Positions 39,145 to 48,162 of a stretch of 64,000 nt of DNA are shown here, one piece after another (the stretch's first letter is position 1; each line of letters opens with the position of its first letter). Origin of the DNA: Candidozyma auris (Eukaryota > Ascomycota > Pichiomycetes > Serinales > Metschnikowiaceae); assembly GCF_003013715.1 (NCBI RefSeq), contig NC_072818.1, positions 806,001 to 870,000 on the forward strand, given 5' to 3'. The notes beneath the pieces are model-generated. The model made no database searches and was not told the origin of the DNA. It saw nothing but the letters and a program-made list of their open reading frames with translations. The position numbers and the translations under genes are program-made.

Positions 39145-40310
39145 GGTGGAATTGTGGAGTATGGAAACTGGATAATTTTGCAATTTGTGGGGTCGATCAA
39201 GATCTAAATATGTGCAGGTATAGACAAGCTAAAGGCTCATGTGGGTCGTTTTTTTTTTTGGTGACAAACGAGTATTTGTGAGATATCTCGAAGCTTTGTA
39301 ACTTTTGACTAGATAATCATTGTATGAGCTGCTCTTGACTAAGATATGGGAGGGTTCTGAGGAGTTTCAAGAGTACTGTGAATTCCGCGTCACGTGACAC
39401 AGCCTCGCAGAACGATAGGTGCCGCAGAAGGGTGGTAAGAGACATTTTATGATGAATGAGTGATTTGTTATATAAACTTGTCGAGTAGATGAATGTCGAA
39501 AATGAACCTTTTTTTTATACTTTTCTGAGCATAGCCTTGTTTCAAATTCTAGCTGTGTGGGTAAGACTATCAGTGTTTCAGAGTGTGTTTCAGAGTGCAC
39601 AGTGAGATAGTGTCTATCTGCAAGTGCCTTTGCAGCACACAAAGAAACAATAATCTGACCCCAAGATGAATCTGAAACGCAAAATATGATTCATGGCTGA
39701 GCTCCATAGCATCATATATTACAGAAATTTTTCTGCCTGTCATGAAAATTAAGCATTTTTGAAACCTACGTCCTCGAGCTCGAAAATGTCCTACACAAAT
39801 GCACAGAGCCGTGCGCTCAGGGTTGAACTTTATAAAGATGGCACCGCTCTTGATAACAAAGCAAGCGATCTTCACCTAGTATAAAAGACAGCGTCTATGC
39901 CTTTGGAGCTGCTTTGACCAATCAGTGCGACAGTAGAACAATGCCTTCAGTATAATCGAAATTTGATGTTTCGCTGACGATTTCGACTTCCCAGTGGAAC
40001 TGTTCTGGTTATTTCGCAGCCAAATGGAGGTTGTAGCAAAACACTAGAGACTCTGACATCCAACCAAATAAAAATCCACCAAATCGACACCAATCGAGGC
40101 AAGTGGCTGCTCTAACCATGAAAGGGGAAAAACCTAATTCCCACTGAAAAGCACCTCCTCCCAGTCGTCATTTGCTCAGACTGCACCTCATGCCCATTTC
40201 AAGCACGTATTGTGCCAATACAACAACCACATCACCTAAATCTTCAGGACCAGTCAAACAAAGCGCAAAACCAGCTAAACCAGACTCCCACTATACATTT
40301 CCGCACGACT

Positions 40311-40346
40311 CGAGCCTCCAATCGAGCCTCCAATCGAGCCTCCAAG
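40311..40346. repeat. 12-bp tandem repeat, three copies
   Basis: Three direct copies of CGAGCCTCCAAK upstream of the aldo-keto reductase. No function assigned. Confidence 0.8.
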
Positions 40347-40602
40347 TCTCGCTTGCTATACCATTGCTTCTATCCATGCGCAGCAACAAAACGAAGGCTA
40401 CAATGTACCAGTGATGAGTAGACGGAATTCCGAATTCCAGTTGCCAGTTGCGGTTCCCCTAAGAAATCCAAACCAATCCAATAAACCAGCCGCTAGAAGA
40501 ATACCTCTAACCGCCTCATTTGCTACCGCCAAAAAATGGCTGCGAAAAAATCCACTCACACTAGCATACTGCGGAAGAGCAGCAACAGTAGCGTAAAGTC
40601 CA

Positions 40603-40642
40603 GCAACCAACGCAACCTAAGTGCAACCAACGCAACCAAAGT
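40603..40642. repeat. 20-bp direct repeat, two copies
   Basis: Two copies of a 20-bp unit beginning GCAACCAACGCAACC, one mismatch, followed by shorter GTGCAA-containing remnants, about 130-170 bases before the aldo-keto reductase ATG. Confidence 0.75.
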
Positions 40643-40775
40643 GCAACTCAAGTGCAATTCAAAGAAAACCCATCCACACTTGTCATACTGCGTGGCAACC
40701 AGCAACCGCAATTGCTTCTCCTGAGTATAATAGGCTCGAGATCCCGTTTGTTCCTACATTTCTCCTCCACCAAGA

Positions 40776-41750
40776 ATGACCACTCCAGCTACCGATATCA
40801 AGTTCAAGCTCAACGACGGCCACTCGATCCCTGCGTTGGGACTCGGCACGGTGCCCTCTAAAGACCCCTCTCACACAAAAGAGGAGGTCATTACTGCTGT
40901 CAAAGCCGGGTTTCGCCACATCGACACCGCCTGGTACTACGGCACTGAGCCTTATGTGGGAGAAGCCCTCCAAGAGCTTTTCAAGGAAGGCGTGATCAAG
41001 AGAGAAGATATTTTTGTCACGACCAAAGTGTGGCCTTCGTTCTGGCACAGCCCCGAGAAGTCGTTGGATCTTTCGTTGCAGAAATTGCAGCTTGACTATG
41101 TGGATTTGTTCTTGCAGCACTGGCCCATTGCCTTGCACGGCGACGAAAACGGGTTGCCGGCAGAGCCCAGAGACGAAAACGGCAACTTGAAGTACGACGA
41201 TGATCCGGTGAAAGGAACAAAGTTCATCGATGTGTACAAGGAGATGGAGAGAATCAAGAATACCACCAGCAAAGTGCGCTCCATTGGCGTTTCCAACTAC
41301 AACATCGAGCGGTTGCAGTGGCTCCTAAAGGAGGTCCAGACGGTGCCTGTGCTCAATCAGATCGAGTTGCACCCTCAGTTGCCCCAGCAGGATCTTGTGG
41401 AGTGGTGTGAGAAACACAAGATCTTGATTGAAGCTTACTCGCCCGTGGGAGCCGAGGGAGCGCCCGTGTTGAAGCTTCCGTTGATCCAGAAGCTTGCAGA
41501 GAAGTACGACGTGACCACCAACGAGATTGCTGACGCCTACCACATTTTGGAGGGTAGAATCACGTTGCCTAGAACGTCCAACTTGGACAGAATCAAGAAG
41601 CTCACGAGATTGCCCCAGTTGACCAAGGAGGAGTTGAAGGAGCTTCACGAGATTGGCGAGAAGAGCCCAAAGAGATACAGAAACGACCAGTGGGGCCACG
41701 GGCTTGGGTTTAAATACTGGGAAGGCGACAGGTTTCCTCCCAACGCCTGA
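40776..41750 (+). CDS. aldo-keto reductase, Ara1-like
   Basis: 324-residue NAD(P)H-dependent carbonyl reductase. Catalytic tetrad: Asp50 and Tyr55 (HIDTAWYYGTE), Lys84 (TTKVWP) and His115 (LQHWP). The family pattern continues with RSIGVSNYNIERL, NQIELHPQLPQQDL, EAYSPVG and LAEKYDVTTNEIADAYHI. The cofactor motif reads LPRTSN, where many AKRs have IPKS; S. cerevisiae Ara1 (D-arabinose dehydrogenase) also uses Arg here. The GEKSP region likewise resembles Ara1, so an AKR3-type enzyme acting on aldoses or alpha-dicarbonyls is inferred. Length is as expected. It ends 148 bases from the convergent ferric reductase gene. Confidence 0.92.
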   Translation: MTTPATDIKFKLNDGHSIPALGLGTVPSKDPSHTKEEVITAVKAGFRHIDTAWYYGTEPYVGEALQELFKEGVIKREDIFVTTKVWPSFWHSPEKSLDLSLQKLQLDYVDLFLQHWPIALHGDENGLPAEPRDENGNLKYDDDPVKGTKFIDVYKEMERIKNTTSKVRSIGVSNYNIERLQWLLKEVQTVPVLNQIELHPQLPQQDLVEWCEKHKILIEAYSPVGAEGAPVLKLPLIQKLAEKYDVTTNEIADAYHILEGRITLPRTSNLDRIKKLTRLPQLTKEELKELHEIGEKSPKRYRNDQWGHGLGFKYWEGDRFPPNA

Positions 41751-41898
41751 TTTAATGAATTGATGTGCAACGCGATGTAGCTGAACTTTCTACGACTTTC
41801 CAATGCAAATATTACTTATATGCTCTACTTGTCTCCAACCTTTCCCAAATACAATCCACGCAAACCGTGCTTAAAAAGGATCCATCACCTCACCTGAA

Positions 41899-43842
41899 TC
41901 AACCAAAGGACTCCGTGTAGCAGTAGATATTTGGAGCGTGGGTCATTTTTCTATTTTTCTGGCAGCTCAAAACGATTTCACCATTGAACAACTCGGGACC
42001 ACATCCCACACACGCCAACGCTTTTCTGTACTGAGGGTCCCGAAGCTCAGAGGCAGCGTCAGTGATGATATCGTCAAAGTGGGGCCTATTATAAGAAACA
42101 GAGTAGCCGCTCCAGTCTTGCAAAGATGCCGAGGATGACCCATACAGCGCCTGTCTGACAAACGTGTTCTCCACCGTTTCGGTGCTTTTCGATTCTTTGT
42201 CCTTTTCAGAAACAGTCACGAGTTCAGGCTCCTCCTGGGTCAAATGAAGCGCCAAGTGGGCTCTGCCCTCATTAAAAAAAGGAAGAAATTCCGGCCAGAG
42301 GTGGTCGTACCACTGAAGATTGGCCTTTTTCTTCATCGACAACACAATCTTCACTCTGGTGGTTTCTGGTCTGTATAAATAGTCGCCGGCGTCGTCTCTC
42401 TGTTTGAGCTTTTTGAGAAGATCCAATGCCACCGGGAGGGTGAAAGAAGCGCCAGAACCGGCGCTGAAAAACAACACCGTTTCGAACTTTGTAAGTGGCT
42501 GGTACTTGGCTCCGTAGGGCCCGTTTATTCCTGCCTTCATCTTGTAGATTCTGGGAGCGCTAAACAGGTCAATGAGGCTCTTCAACTCCTCGATGTGTGG
42601 TTTAAGTGTATCTTCGCTTCCCATAACAAGATTCTTTTCGCTGGTGGTGGACAGAGAGGGACTCAAGGATCTGGAGACAGAAGACTCGGTGGAAGACTCT
42701 GTAGAAGACTCTGGATCTTCATCTTGGTTCATCTTCTCCAACTTCTTCAAAAGCTTTCTTGTGAAGCCCTTCATAACCTTAAGAATGATCACCTGCTTGC
42801 CTGAATCCGGCAAACTGGCTATGGTGAACGGGTGGTACTGGAAAAGGCTGATTTTCATCACGTTCAAGTAAACGTGCTGGCCGGCTCTCCAGCCGCCGTA
42901 CCGAGGAATAAGAAACCACCACCAGCGGTCGTGGTTGATTTTCTTGATTTCCACGGGAATGGTGATTCTGATGGTGGTTTCGTCCAAGATTTCAAAGTCA
43001 GACACACCTTTTGTCGGGCCCCTGCGCTTGGTGACGATTCCAAGCACTCTGGAGGTGATTCTGTCCAAAACCAACAAGTGCACGCCGAGAAGAACGGCTG
43101 CTTTGTTGCCTCCGTTGTGGAAAAACGCCAAAAGGAGCATGATGAAGTTGAACACTCTGTGCTGGGCCAAAAAGAAGTCAAAGGCGAAATTTCGTATGAA
43201 CTTGAGCGACGCAAAGCACAACATGAACAAGCACCCGTAAGAAATCATGCCAAATATCTGGGGCGGGATTTGCACCATGATGTAGAACTCTAGCGAGAGC
43301 CAGTAGTACAAAGAAAGCGCCATGTGGACGGTAACGGCAATAAACATGAACCTGGCAAGCCATTTATGGAAAAAAACCGACTTGTCCAAGTCGAGGCCGC
43401 TTACAGTGGAAATGAAGTCGTTTTTGGCGATGAAAAGCAAAATCGCCGGAAGATTGCCAATGGCAATGCGCCCGACTCTTTTGGAAATCACATAGTGCCG
43501 AGGCTCGTAGTCGATATCTGCGGTTTCCACAAAGCAAAACACGGCGTTGATGGCCACATGGATGGCCATGGCCACGAGAATGGACGGCTGGAAAAAAAAC
43601 GCTTTCTTGAAAACCACCACTTTGTACACTTTGGTGAAAGCGGCGTAGCGGCTCAAAAACGACCAGTATTTAGTATGGTTGAGCGATTTGGCGCCTCTTC
43701 TGTTTCGTAGGTAGTAAGGGATCCACGAAAAGAGCACTCCGTGGACCGCCGGGAGGAGAAAGCTCACCATCATGGCGAGAAACTCGAACTTGTAGTTTCT
43801 GTCTTTTTCGACGTAGAACTGGTCATAAAGTGAGATGGCCAT
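41899..43842 (-). CDS. FRP1: ferric reductase-like transmembrane protein of the Frp1/Fre type
   Basis: 647-residue flavocytochrome-like membrane protein. About seven TM helices occupy the first 290 residues. Two bis-heme pairs are seen with the exact H-x13-H spacing: His159/His173 and His228/His242. The FAD-binding motif HPFTIAS is near 335 and the NADPH end motif VGCGPELFN near 620. A Ser/Glu-rich insertion (about 375-400) splits the FAD/NAD part. There is no long extracellular N-terminal domain as in Fre1. It is divergent from three CFEM genes; in C. albicans FRP1 lies beside PGA7 and RBT5 and Frp proteins are needed for heme uptake. The symbol rests on that arrangement. Iron regulation is inferred. 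Confidence 0.85.
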   Translation of the reverse strand: MAISLYDQFYVEKDRNYKFEFLAMMVSFLLPAVHGVLFSWIPYYLRNRRGAKSLNHTKYWSFLSRYAAFTKVYKVVVFKKAFFFQPSILVAMAIHVAINAVFCFVETADIDYEPRHYVISKRVGRIAIGNLPAILLFIAKNDFISTVSGLDLDKSVFFHKWLARFMFIAVTVHMALSLYYWLSLEFYIMVQIPPQIFGMISYGCLFMLCFASLKFIRNFAFDFFLAQHRVFNFIMLLLAFFHNGGNKAAVLLGVHLLVLDRITSRVLGIVTKRRGPTKGVSDFEILDETTIRITIPVEIKKINHDRWWWFLIPRYGGWRAGQHVYLNVMKISLFQYHPFTIASLPDSGKQVIILKVMKGFTRKLLKKLEKMNQDEDPESSTESSTESSVSRSLSPSLSTTSEKNLVMGSEDTLKPHIEELKSLIDLFSAPRIYKMKAGINGPYGAKYQPLTKFETVLFFSAGSGASFTLPVALDLLKKLKQRDDAGDYLYRPETTRVKIVLSMKKKANLQWYDHLWPEFLPFFNEGRAHLALHLTQEEPELVTVSEKDKESKSTETVENTFVRQALYGSSSASLQDWSGYSVSYNRPHFDDIITDAASELRDPQYRKALACVGCGPELFNGEIVLSCQKNRKMTHAPNIYCYTESFG

Positions 43843-44205
43843 GGCGAGCTCAAATGACGAAAATGGGTGTTGGCGCTGCGTGAATGATGCAAAAAAGCAA
43901 TGAAGGCTGTAGAATCAAAAAAAAATCGGGTACTTTTGGTAAATTTAAATAGTGTAGTCTGTAGGATAAGTTTTCAGGGAAGTTTCAGACTGAAAAGTTC
44001 TTTGATGCAACTGGCGAAAGAAACGCTGACTAAGCTTTGTGAAAAGTCACTATGGAAATCAAGAAGTCCAAGTCAGATTGTGTGAAAGTGATTTTCGGAA
44101 CGTCTGAAGGTGTGAAAAATAATGATCTTTTGAGATGGACCTGGAATTCTTCAAAATCAGGTCTGAACACGAGGATGCAAATTCGCTTGATTTCACTTTT
44201 TTTTT

Positions 44206-44270
44206 AAATTCACTTCTTTAAATTCACTTTTCAAATTCACTTTTCAAATTCACTTTTCAAATTCCTTTTC
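44206..44270. repeat. 13-bp tandem repeat (AAATTCACTTTTC), about five copies
   Basis: Three perfect copies of AAATTCACTTTTC flanked by one variant copy on each side, in the FRP1-CFEM divergent region. T-tracts recur every 13 bp. Confidence 0.85.
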
Positions 44271-44659
44271 AATCTTGTCAATCACCTGAGTTCTGATGGA
44301 ATAGATAAGAAATCGGTTCTCAAAAAAGTTCAGAAAGCAAGTTTTCCTGACAAATAATAATTTTTCCAGATTAACTGCTTTTGCCGCTGGCTGGTGGTAT
44401 TTTAAGGGTTCTGGAAACCTGCCTGATTTTGATGAAAGAATTTGACTTTTGCTAGACCCGATGCGATGGTGATATCGGGGTTTTGAGCGCATGCACAGAA
44501 GCAGAAGGAACAGGCCGAGGACAAAAAAGAACAGGGGCGGGTAAAAACAGAGGGAAAATTGTGGTAAAATGCGATATCTCCATTAGTTGGAGCGATTTTA
44601 TTGGAGGCGGCCCGGGGGATATCGGTAGAAGGAGGAGACTGGCTACCCTCGGAAGTGAG

Positions 44660-44668
44660 TTATCTGAT
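44660..44668 (-). promoter_or_regulatory. Sfu1-type GATA site
   Basis: ATCAGATAA on the minus strand, an exact fit to ATCWGATAA, the consensus of fungal iron-repressing GATA factors (Sfu1/Sre1 type). It lies between FRP1 and CFEM protein 1. Binding is inference. Confidence 0.5.
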
Positions 44669-44674
44669 GGGATC

Positions 44675-44696
44675 CGTGCAGGCCCACGGCACTGAT
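44675..44696 (+). promoter_or_regulatory. GC-rich palindromic element shared by CFEM promoters
   Basis: GTGCAGGCCC followed directly by ACGGCAC and TGAT. The same two half-elements, with a four-base insertion, occur inverted at 47675-47701 before the second CFEM gene. The outer GTGC/GCAC pair makes it dyad-like. Confidence 0.5.
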
Positions 44697-45025
44697 GGTC
44701 GTAGATTAGTCGTACCATTTGCAACCAGGTGCAGGACGACAATGCTGCCCGCCGGTAGAAGATCGGCGGCTTTTCTTGGCAGCCTCTCTCGTAAACCGTG
44801 TGCCAAGCCCCGATATAGCCGACGGGCTCGGACTCTAAGCGGTTGAGGGCTGAAGAATCAACTAAAAAAGAGACGACAGCGCTTTGGACTGTGGTCTAAA
44901 GAGCTGGAGTACGGAACCGTCGGTGCATTGGTTAGGGAGTTGCGGAGGGCATGGCATTGTGACGCACGAGCGGGCGGTGCGGCGCAGGCGGAGGCGTTGA
45001 TGTGCGTCATGCACCATGCGTCGTC

Positions 45026-45042
45026 AGACGCAGTCTGCGTCT
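45026..45042. promoter_or_regulatory. inverted repeat AGACGCA-GTC-TGCGTCT
   Basis: Perfect 7-bp arms around a 3-base centre, in the GC-rich part of the CFEM protein 1 upstream region. Possible dimeric factor site. Confidence 0.45.
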
Positions 45043-45627
45043 GTCTGCAGGCACACTCTTCACCCAAAGTTAGGCGACGGGCAAAAGCCCCTCTGGATTC
45101 CATCCCCCTAGGGAATCGAACCGAAGAACCAAGAATCTACAAACGTCGCTTAGGCCCAAAACCCCCCAAAAACAAGAAAAACCCCACCCTTTCCCAGCCG
45201 AAATCCAAGATTTGGCCAAGCTTGTCCAAGCATTTAAGCAGCATGCCCTCCTTGTCCATTTTGCCCCGGCAGCAGCGAACAAAGCACCAGATAATCAATT
45301 TCCCGTTTGCAGCCAATAGCCTAGAGTTCCGTAAAAATGCCAAAAGAAACGAACAAAGCTCCCCGGTAAACTACTTAAGGAAACTTCCCTGCCGAAGTGT
45401 GTAAAAGTCTCAAAAGTACAAAGCTGCTGCAATTGAGTGCCCAGCCTCAACTTTCAAGGATAACTAGTGCAAACCAAAGCTGAAAAGTCTGCCTCGTTAA
45501 CCTCCATCGACTGACTGCTGAAATTTGTGCCGCCCACAGCCGCTGACTCTGACATTTGACTCGGAACGCTGACTTCGACGCCTTTGACTCTGATCCTTTC
45601 AGCTTTCCCACTCAAACATCAAATCTA

Positions 45628-46221
45628 ATGCATTTGCACGTCGTCTCCCTTTTTGCCACCGTCGTGGGCCTCGCCGCCGCCAAATCCCTGAGCTTCGCCA
45701 TGGACAACTGGTCGGCGTACCCCTCGGTTCCCAAAACTGCGTCCATCAACGGTTTTGCAGACCCCATCTACGAAAAACTCCCCGAATGCGCCAAACTGTG
45801 TGTTTCCATGTCCGCCAGCAACTTGCCCTGTCCCTATTGGGACACCGGCTGCTTGTGTGTGTGGTGGCCGTGGTCCCAAGTGGTGGCTCTGTGTATTGCC
45901 AACGCTTGCCGGGGCGAAGATGTGGCCAAGGCGACGTCTTTGGCGTATTCTTTGTGCAACAGCGTTGGCGCCAGCGTGTGGAACATGCCTTCTTCGGTTT
46001 CGTCGGCACTTTCGCTGGCGGCGAGCACTTTTCAGGTTTCGGCGTCCACCACAGGCAAATCTCCATGGTCAAATTCGAAGAGCTTGTCTCTGATTATGGC
46101 CACAGCGAAAACTGAGGATGCCACGAGGTCGGGGCCTGCTTCGAGCTCTTCCAACGGGGCGGCGATTGTTGGGGGTGCTGATTTTGGGGTGGTTTTGTTG
46201 GTGCTTTCGTTGTTGGGATGA
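45628..46221 (+). CDS. CFEM-domain GPI-anchored heme-binding protein (copy 1)
   Basis: 197 residues from the ATG that begins a signal peptide (MHLHVVSLFATVVGLAAA). The CFEM domain (about 27-125) has all eight cysteines: 54, 58, 68, 75, 77, 89, 94 and 110. Asp72 in CPYWDTGC corresponds to the axial heme ligand of Csa2/Rbt5-type domains. The block KTASINGFADPIYEKLP is shared with the two neighbouring copies. A short Ser-rich tail ends in a hydrophobic segment (GVVLLVLSLLG), a GPI signal. Family role: capture heme from host or environmental hemoproteins and pass it through the wall. Relative to copy 2 the loop after the central Cys pair is Trp-rich (VWWPWSQ). Which of RBT5, PGA7 or CSA2 it corresponds to is not resolved. 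Confidence 0.93.
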   Translation: MHLHVVSLFATVVGLAAAKSLSFAMDNWSAYPSVPKTASINGFADPIYEKLPECAKLCVSMSASNLPCPYWDTGCLCVWWPWSQVVALCIANACRGEDVAKATSLAYSLCNSVGASVWNMPSSVSSALSLAASTFQVSASTTGKSPWSNSKSLSLIMATAKTEDATRSGPASSSSNGAAIVGGADFGVVLLVLSLLG

Positions 46222-46250
46222 ACGGGGGTGGAAACTCGACTTTTGGTGAG

Positions 46251-46437
46251 GTTTTGATGAAGTTTTTAGGAAGTTTTTAGGAAGTTTTTAGGAAGCTTTT
46301 AGGAAGCTTTGATGATTTGATGAAGTTTTGATGAGCTTTTGAGGAAGTTTTGATGAAGTTTTTAGGAAGTTTTTAGGAAGCTTTGATGATTTGATGAAGT
46401 TTTGATGAGCTTTTGAGGAAGTTTTGATGAAGTTTTG
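46251..46437. repeat. 11-bp phased T-tract array with 74-bp higher-order repeat
   Basis: Begins about 30 bases after the CFEM protein 1 stop. The unit is AAGTTTTTAGG, with T5 tracts starting at 46263, 46274, 46285 and 46296/7, exactly 11 bp apart. A larger block of about 63 bp (from 46301 and again from 46375) is repeated with a period of 74 bp. Confidence 0.85.
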
Positions 46438-47674
46438 CCCTGTTAGCTGATATGTAGGTTTACTTGATCCAATGCTTGTTTGAAGGTGTAGATTGCGTGA
46501 ATGTGTCTCCATATTTGGTTTGAGCGTTTGGTTATTTCTGCTGTAAGCTACAATTAACAGCCCTCCTTCAAGTTATGGAGTTTATCTATTTTCCCTGATT
46601 TAATTTTTCACCACCTTTGTATCTTCTCTTTGAACAATCATACTCAGGATATTCGTCTCAGACAAGCTTGGTAGTGTGTTGCTGTTCTTAAAAACTGCGT
46701 TTCGTGTATCGACGACACGAAATCAATCAACTTTGAAACCCTCCAAAGTATTCTGTTGTGCCTGGCTCTGTATGCTCTTGTGATTTTGTCAAATCAGTAT
46801 TGAGGAGTTTACTACAAAAAAATCACACCCAAACTGAAAAATATATATCCTTCCATTTTTCTGACAAGTATAATCTACTTAAAGTCCATTTTGTTCAAAT
46901 GACGGTCCTTTTTAAGCTTTCTCTGTAATCTGCTGAAACCTGGCGTCCTGAAAAGAACGCTGATGATTTTAGGGCCCCCACTCTTGATTCTTTGCATAAA
47001 ATCGTTCACAACTCTGTTTCTTCCAACTTGTTCGGCTCCAAAATTTGTAGTTCAGTGCCACCCAATAAAATGTCTTCTGTCTCGAAGTCAAAAACTATCT
47101 TCAAATGCATAGAGACACTGTTGGGAAGCTTTGAGTACTTTTCTTTTGTCAATTGACTCTCTCCATGTCATTTGGGTCTCTAAAACTGACAATATAGCAG
47201 AATATCTACATGAGCGTTTTAGAGCTAATCAATTTGACTCTAGCTCTCTCTTTTTTGTAGCTTTTTCCCCACTTCCATCTTCAACTGAACCCAGCAAAAT
47301 TCTCTATCTTTTTTTCTCTGAATTGCATTCCGTCCAGATTTCTTCTTGATTTTCCATTTTGCCTTGTCTTAATTTTCAGCTTCGCTATGAACTCCCAAAC
47401 CCATTGAAACTGAACCTTTTCATTTTGGCCATCGGTCACAGCGCTCTCGTGTGATTTTCTCTATGTGGGGTTCAAATCTGTCAGCAAACGCCGCCTTTGT
47501 TAAAATTTTGATTTTCTGACTTTTACAGTTTCTACTCAAATCCCCAAACTTTTTTTTTCTATTTATTTCTCAATCTCTAAATCCACTTTAATCTCCTTAG
47601 ATCTTTTAGATATGATCTTCTAGATAACGCTGGGAACTCGGCCGAGAAAATCCCGTAAACGTCAATTCGGCAAT

Positions 47675-47701
47675 ATCGGTGCCGTGGACGGGCCTGCACC
47701 G
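47675..47701 (-). promoter_or_regulatory. second copy of the shared CFEM promoter element
   Basis: Minus strand reads GTGCAGGCCC, four bases, ACGGCAC, C, GAT. See 44675-44696 for the first copy. Confidence 0.5.
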
Positions 47702-47781
47702 GGAAAGAGGTGAAATACCCGTTGTTTTTTTTTAGAAAAAGGATGCCAGCTTCATTGATGCAAATTCGTTCATGTCGGCGT

Positions 47782-47792
47782 CCTGCAGATAA
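47782..47792 (+). promoter_or_regulatory. CTGCAGATAAG GATA-type element (CFEM protein 2, distal)
   Basis: An 11-mer containing GATAAG, within the longer string GTCCTGCAGATAAGC that also occurs before CFEM protein 3. Confidence 0.5.
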
Positions 47793-47897
47793 GCGCCCGA
47801 TCCACTGACTTGGAGAGTGCCCCCTGGGGGGGGAGAGGCGAGATCCGAGGGTGAAAAAAAGAAAGAAAAAGATCGTGGGGCCCCCCGGAAATCGCCA

Positions 47898-47910
47898 CAC
47901 CCGTACACCA
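47898..47910 (+). promoter_or_regulatory. Rap1-type site upstream of CFEM protein 2
   Basis: CACCCGTACACCA preceded by A, 253 bases before the ATG; identical to the BEM1 and CYP52 upstream copies. Confidence 0.55.
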
Positions 47911-48060
47911 CGCTTACTTCCTTGCCCTAAACTCTTTTACTGAAGCTCTCCCCCAAACGTCGTCAGCTGAGTGCGGCTTGCGGCGAACTCGGTTGCGAAC
48001 TCGGATTGCCGCTGGGGGTTGAAGCTTACCACCAGCGCTCATGCTTATATGCAGTACCAT

Positions 48061-48071
48061 CTTATCTGCAG
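48061..48071 (-). promoter_or_regulatory. CTGCAGATAAG GATA-type element (CFEM protein 2, proximal)
   Basis: The same 11-mer on the minus strand, 92-102 bases before the ATG and adjacent to a CGGCTGCAAAA motif. Confidence 0.5.
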
Positions 48072-48103
48072 TATTTTGCAGCCGCGAAAAAAATGATACT
48101 CCC

Positions 48104-48111
48104 TATATAAA
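48104..48111 (+). promoter_or_regulatory. TATA box of CFEM protein 2
   Basis: TATATAAA, 52 bases before the ATG. Confidence 0.7.
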
Positions 48112-48162
48112 GTAGAAAAAAGTCCCCTAGGGGTCTTTTTTTTTTCACCAAAACCATAAAAA

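Larger units (their letters stand above)
39145..40775. promoter_or_regulatory. divergent promoter GGT-like / ARA1-like
   Basis: 1.6 kb without a supportable gene. Contains TTTCGCAGCCA (motif, minus strand) at 40012-40022 and TGGCTGCGAAA at 40537-40547. Two small tandem repeats are listed separately. A CACGTG at 39392-39397 is a Cbf1-type E-box. Confidence 0.55.
43843..45627. promoter_or_regulatory. divergent promoter FRP1 / CFEM protein 1
   Basis: 1.8 kb, no gene supported. Contains a 13-bp repeat array, an ATCAGATAA Sfu1-type site, a GC-rich half with a GTGCAGGCCC/ACGGCAC element, an inverted repeat and one TGGCTGCRAA motif (listed individually). Confidence 0.6.
46438..48162. promoter_or_regulatory. 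long upstream region of CFEM protein 2
   Basis: 1.7 kb without a supportable gene. The distal part is AT-rich; the proximal 500 bases carry GC-rich islands (CCCCTGGGGGGGG, GGGGCCCCCC), a shared palindromic element, two CTGCAGATAAG sites, a Rap1-type site, a CGGCTGCAAAA motif (48074-48084, minus strand) and a TATA box. Confidence 0.6.

Noticed and set aside
41570..41587. Arg in place of Lys in the aldo-keto reductase cofactor motif as a loss-of-function sign
   Set aside because: Ara1-type enzymes use Arg at this place, so it is a subfamily trait.
45105..45130. GGTTCGATTCC-like word on the minus strand, resembling a tRNA T arm
   Set aside because: Flanking bases do not form the T stem and no acceptor or anticodon arm is found.
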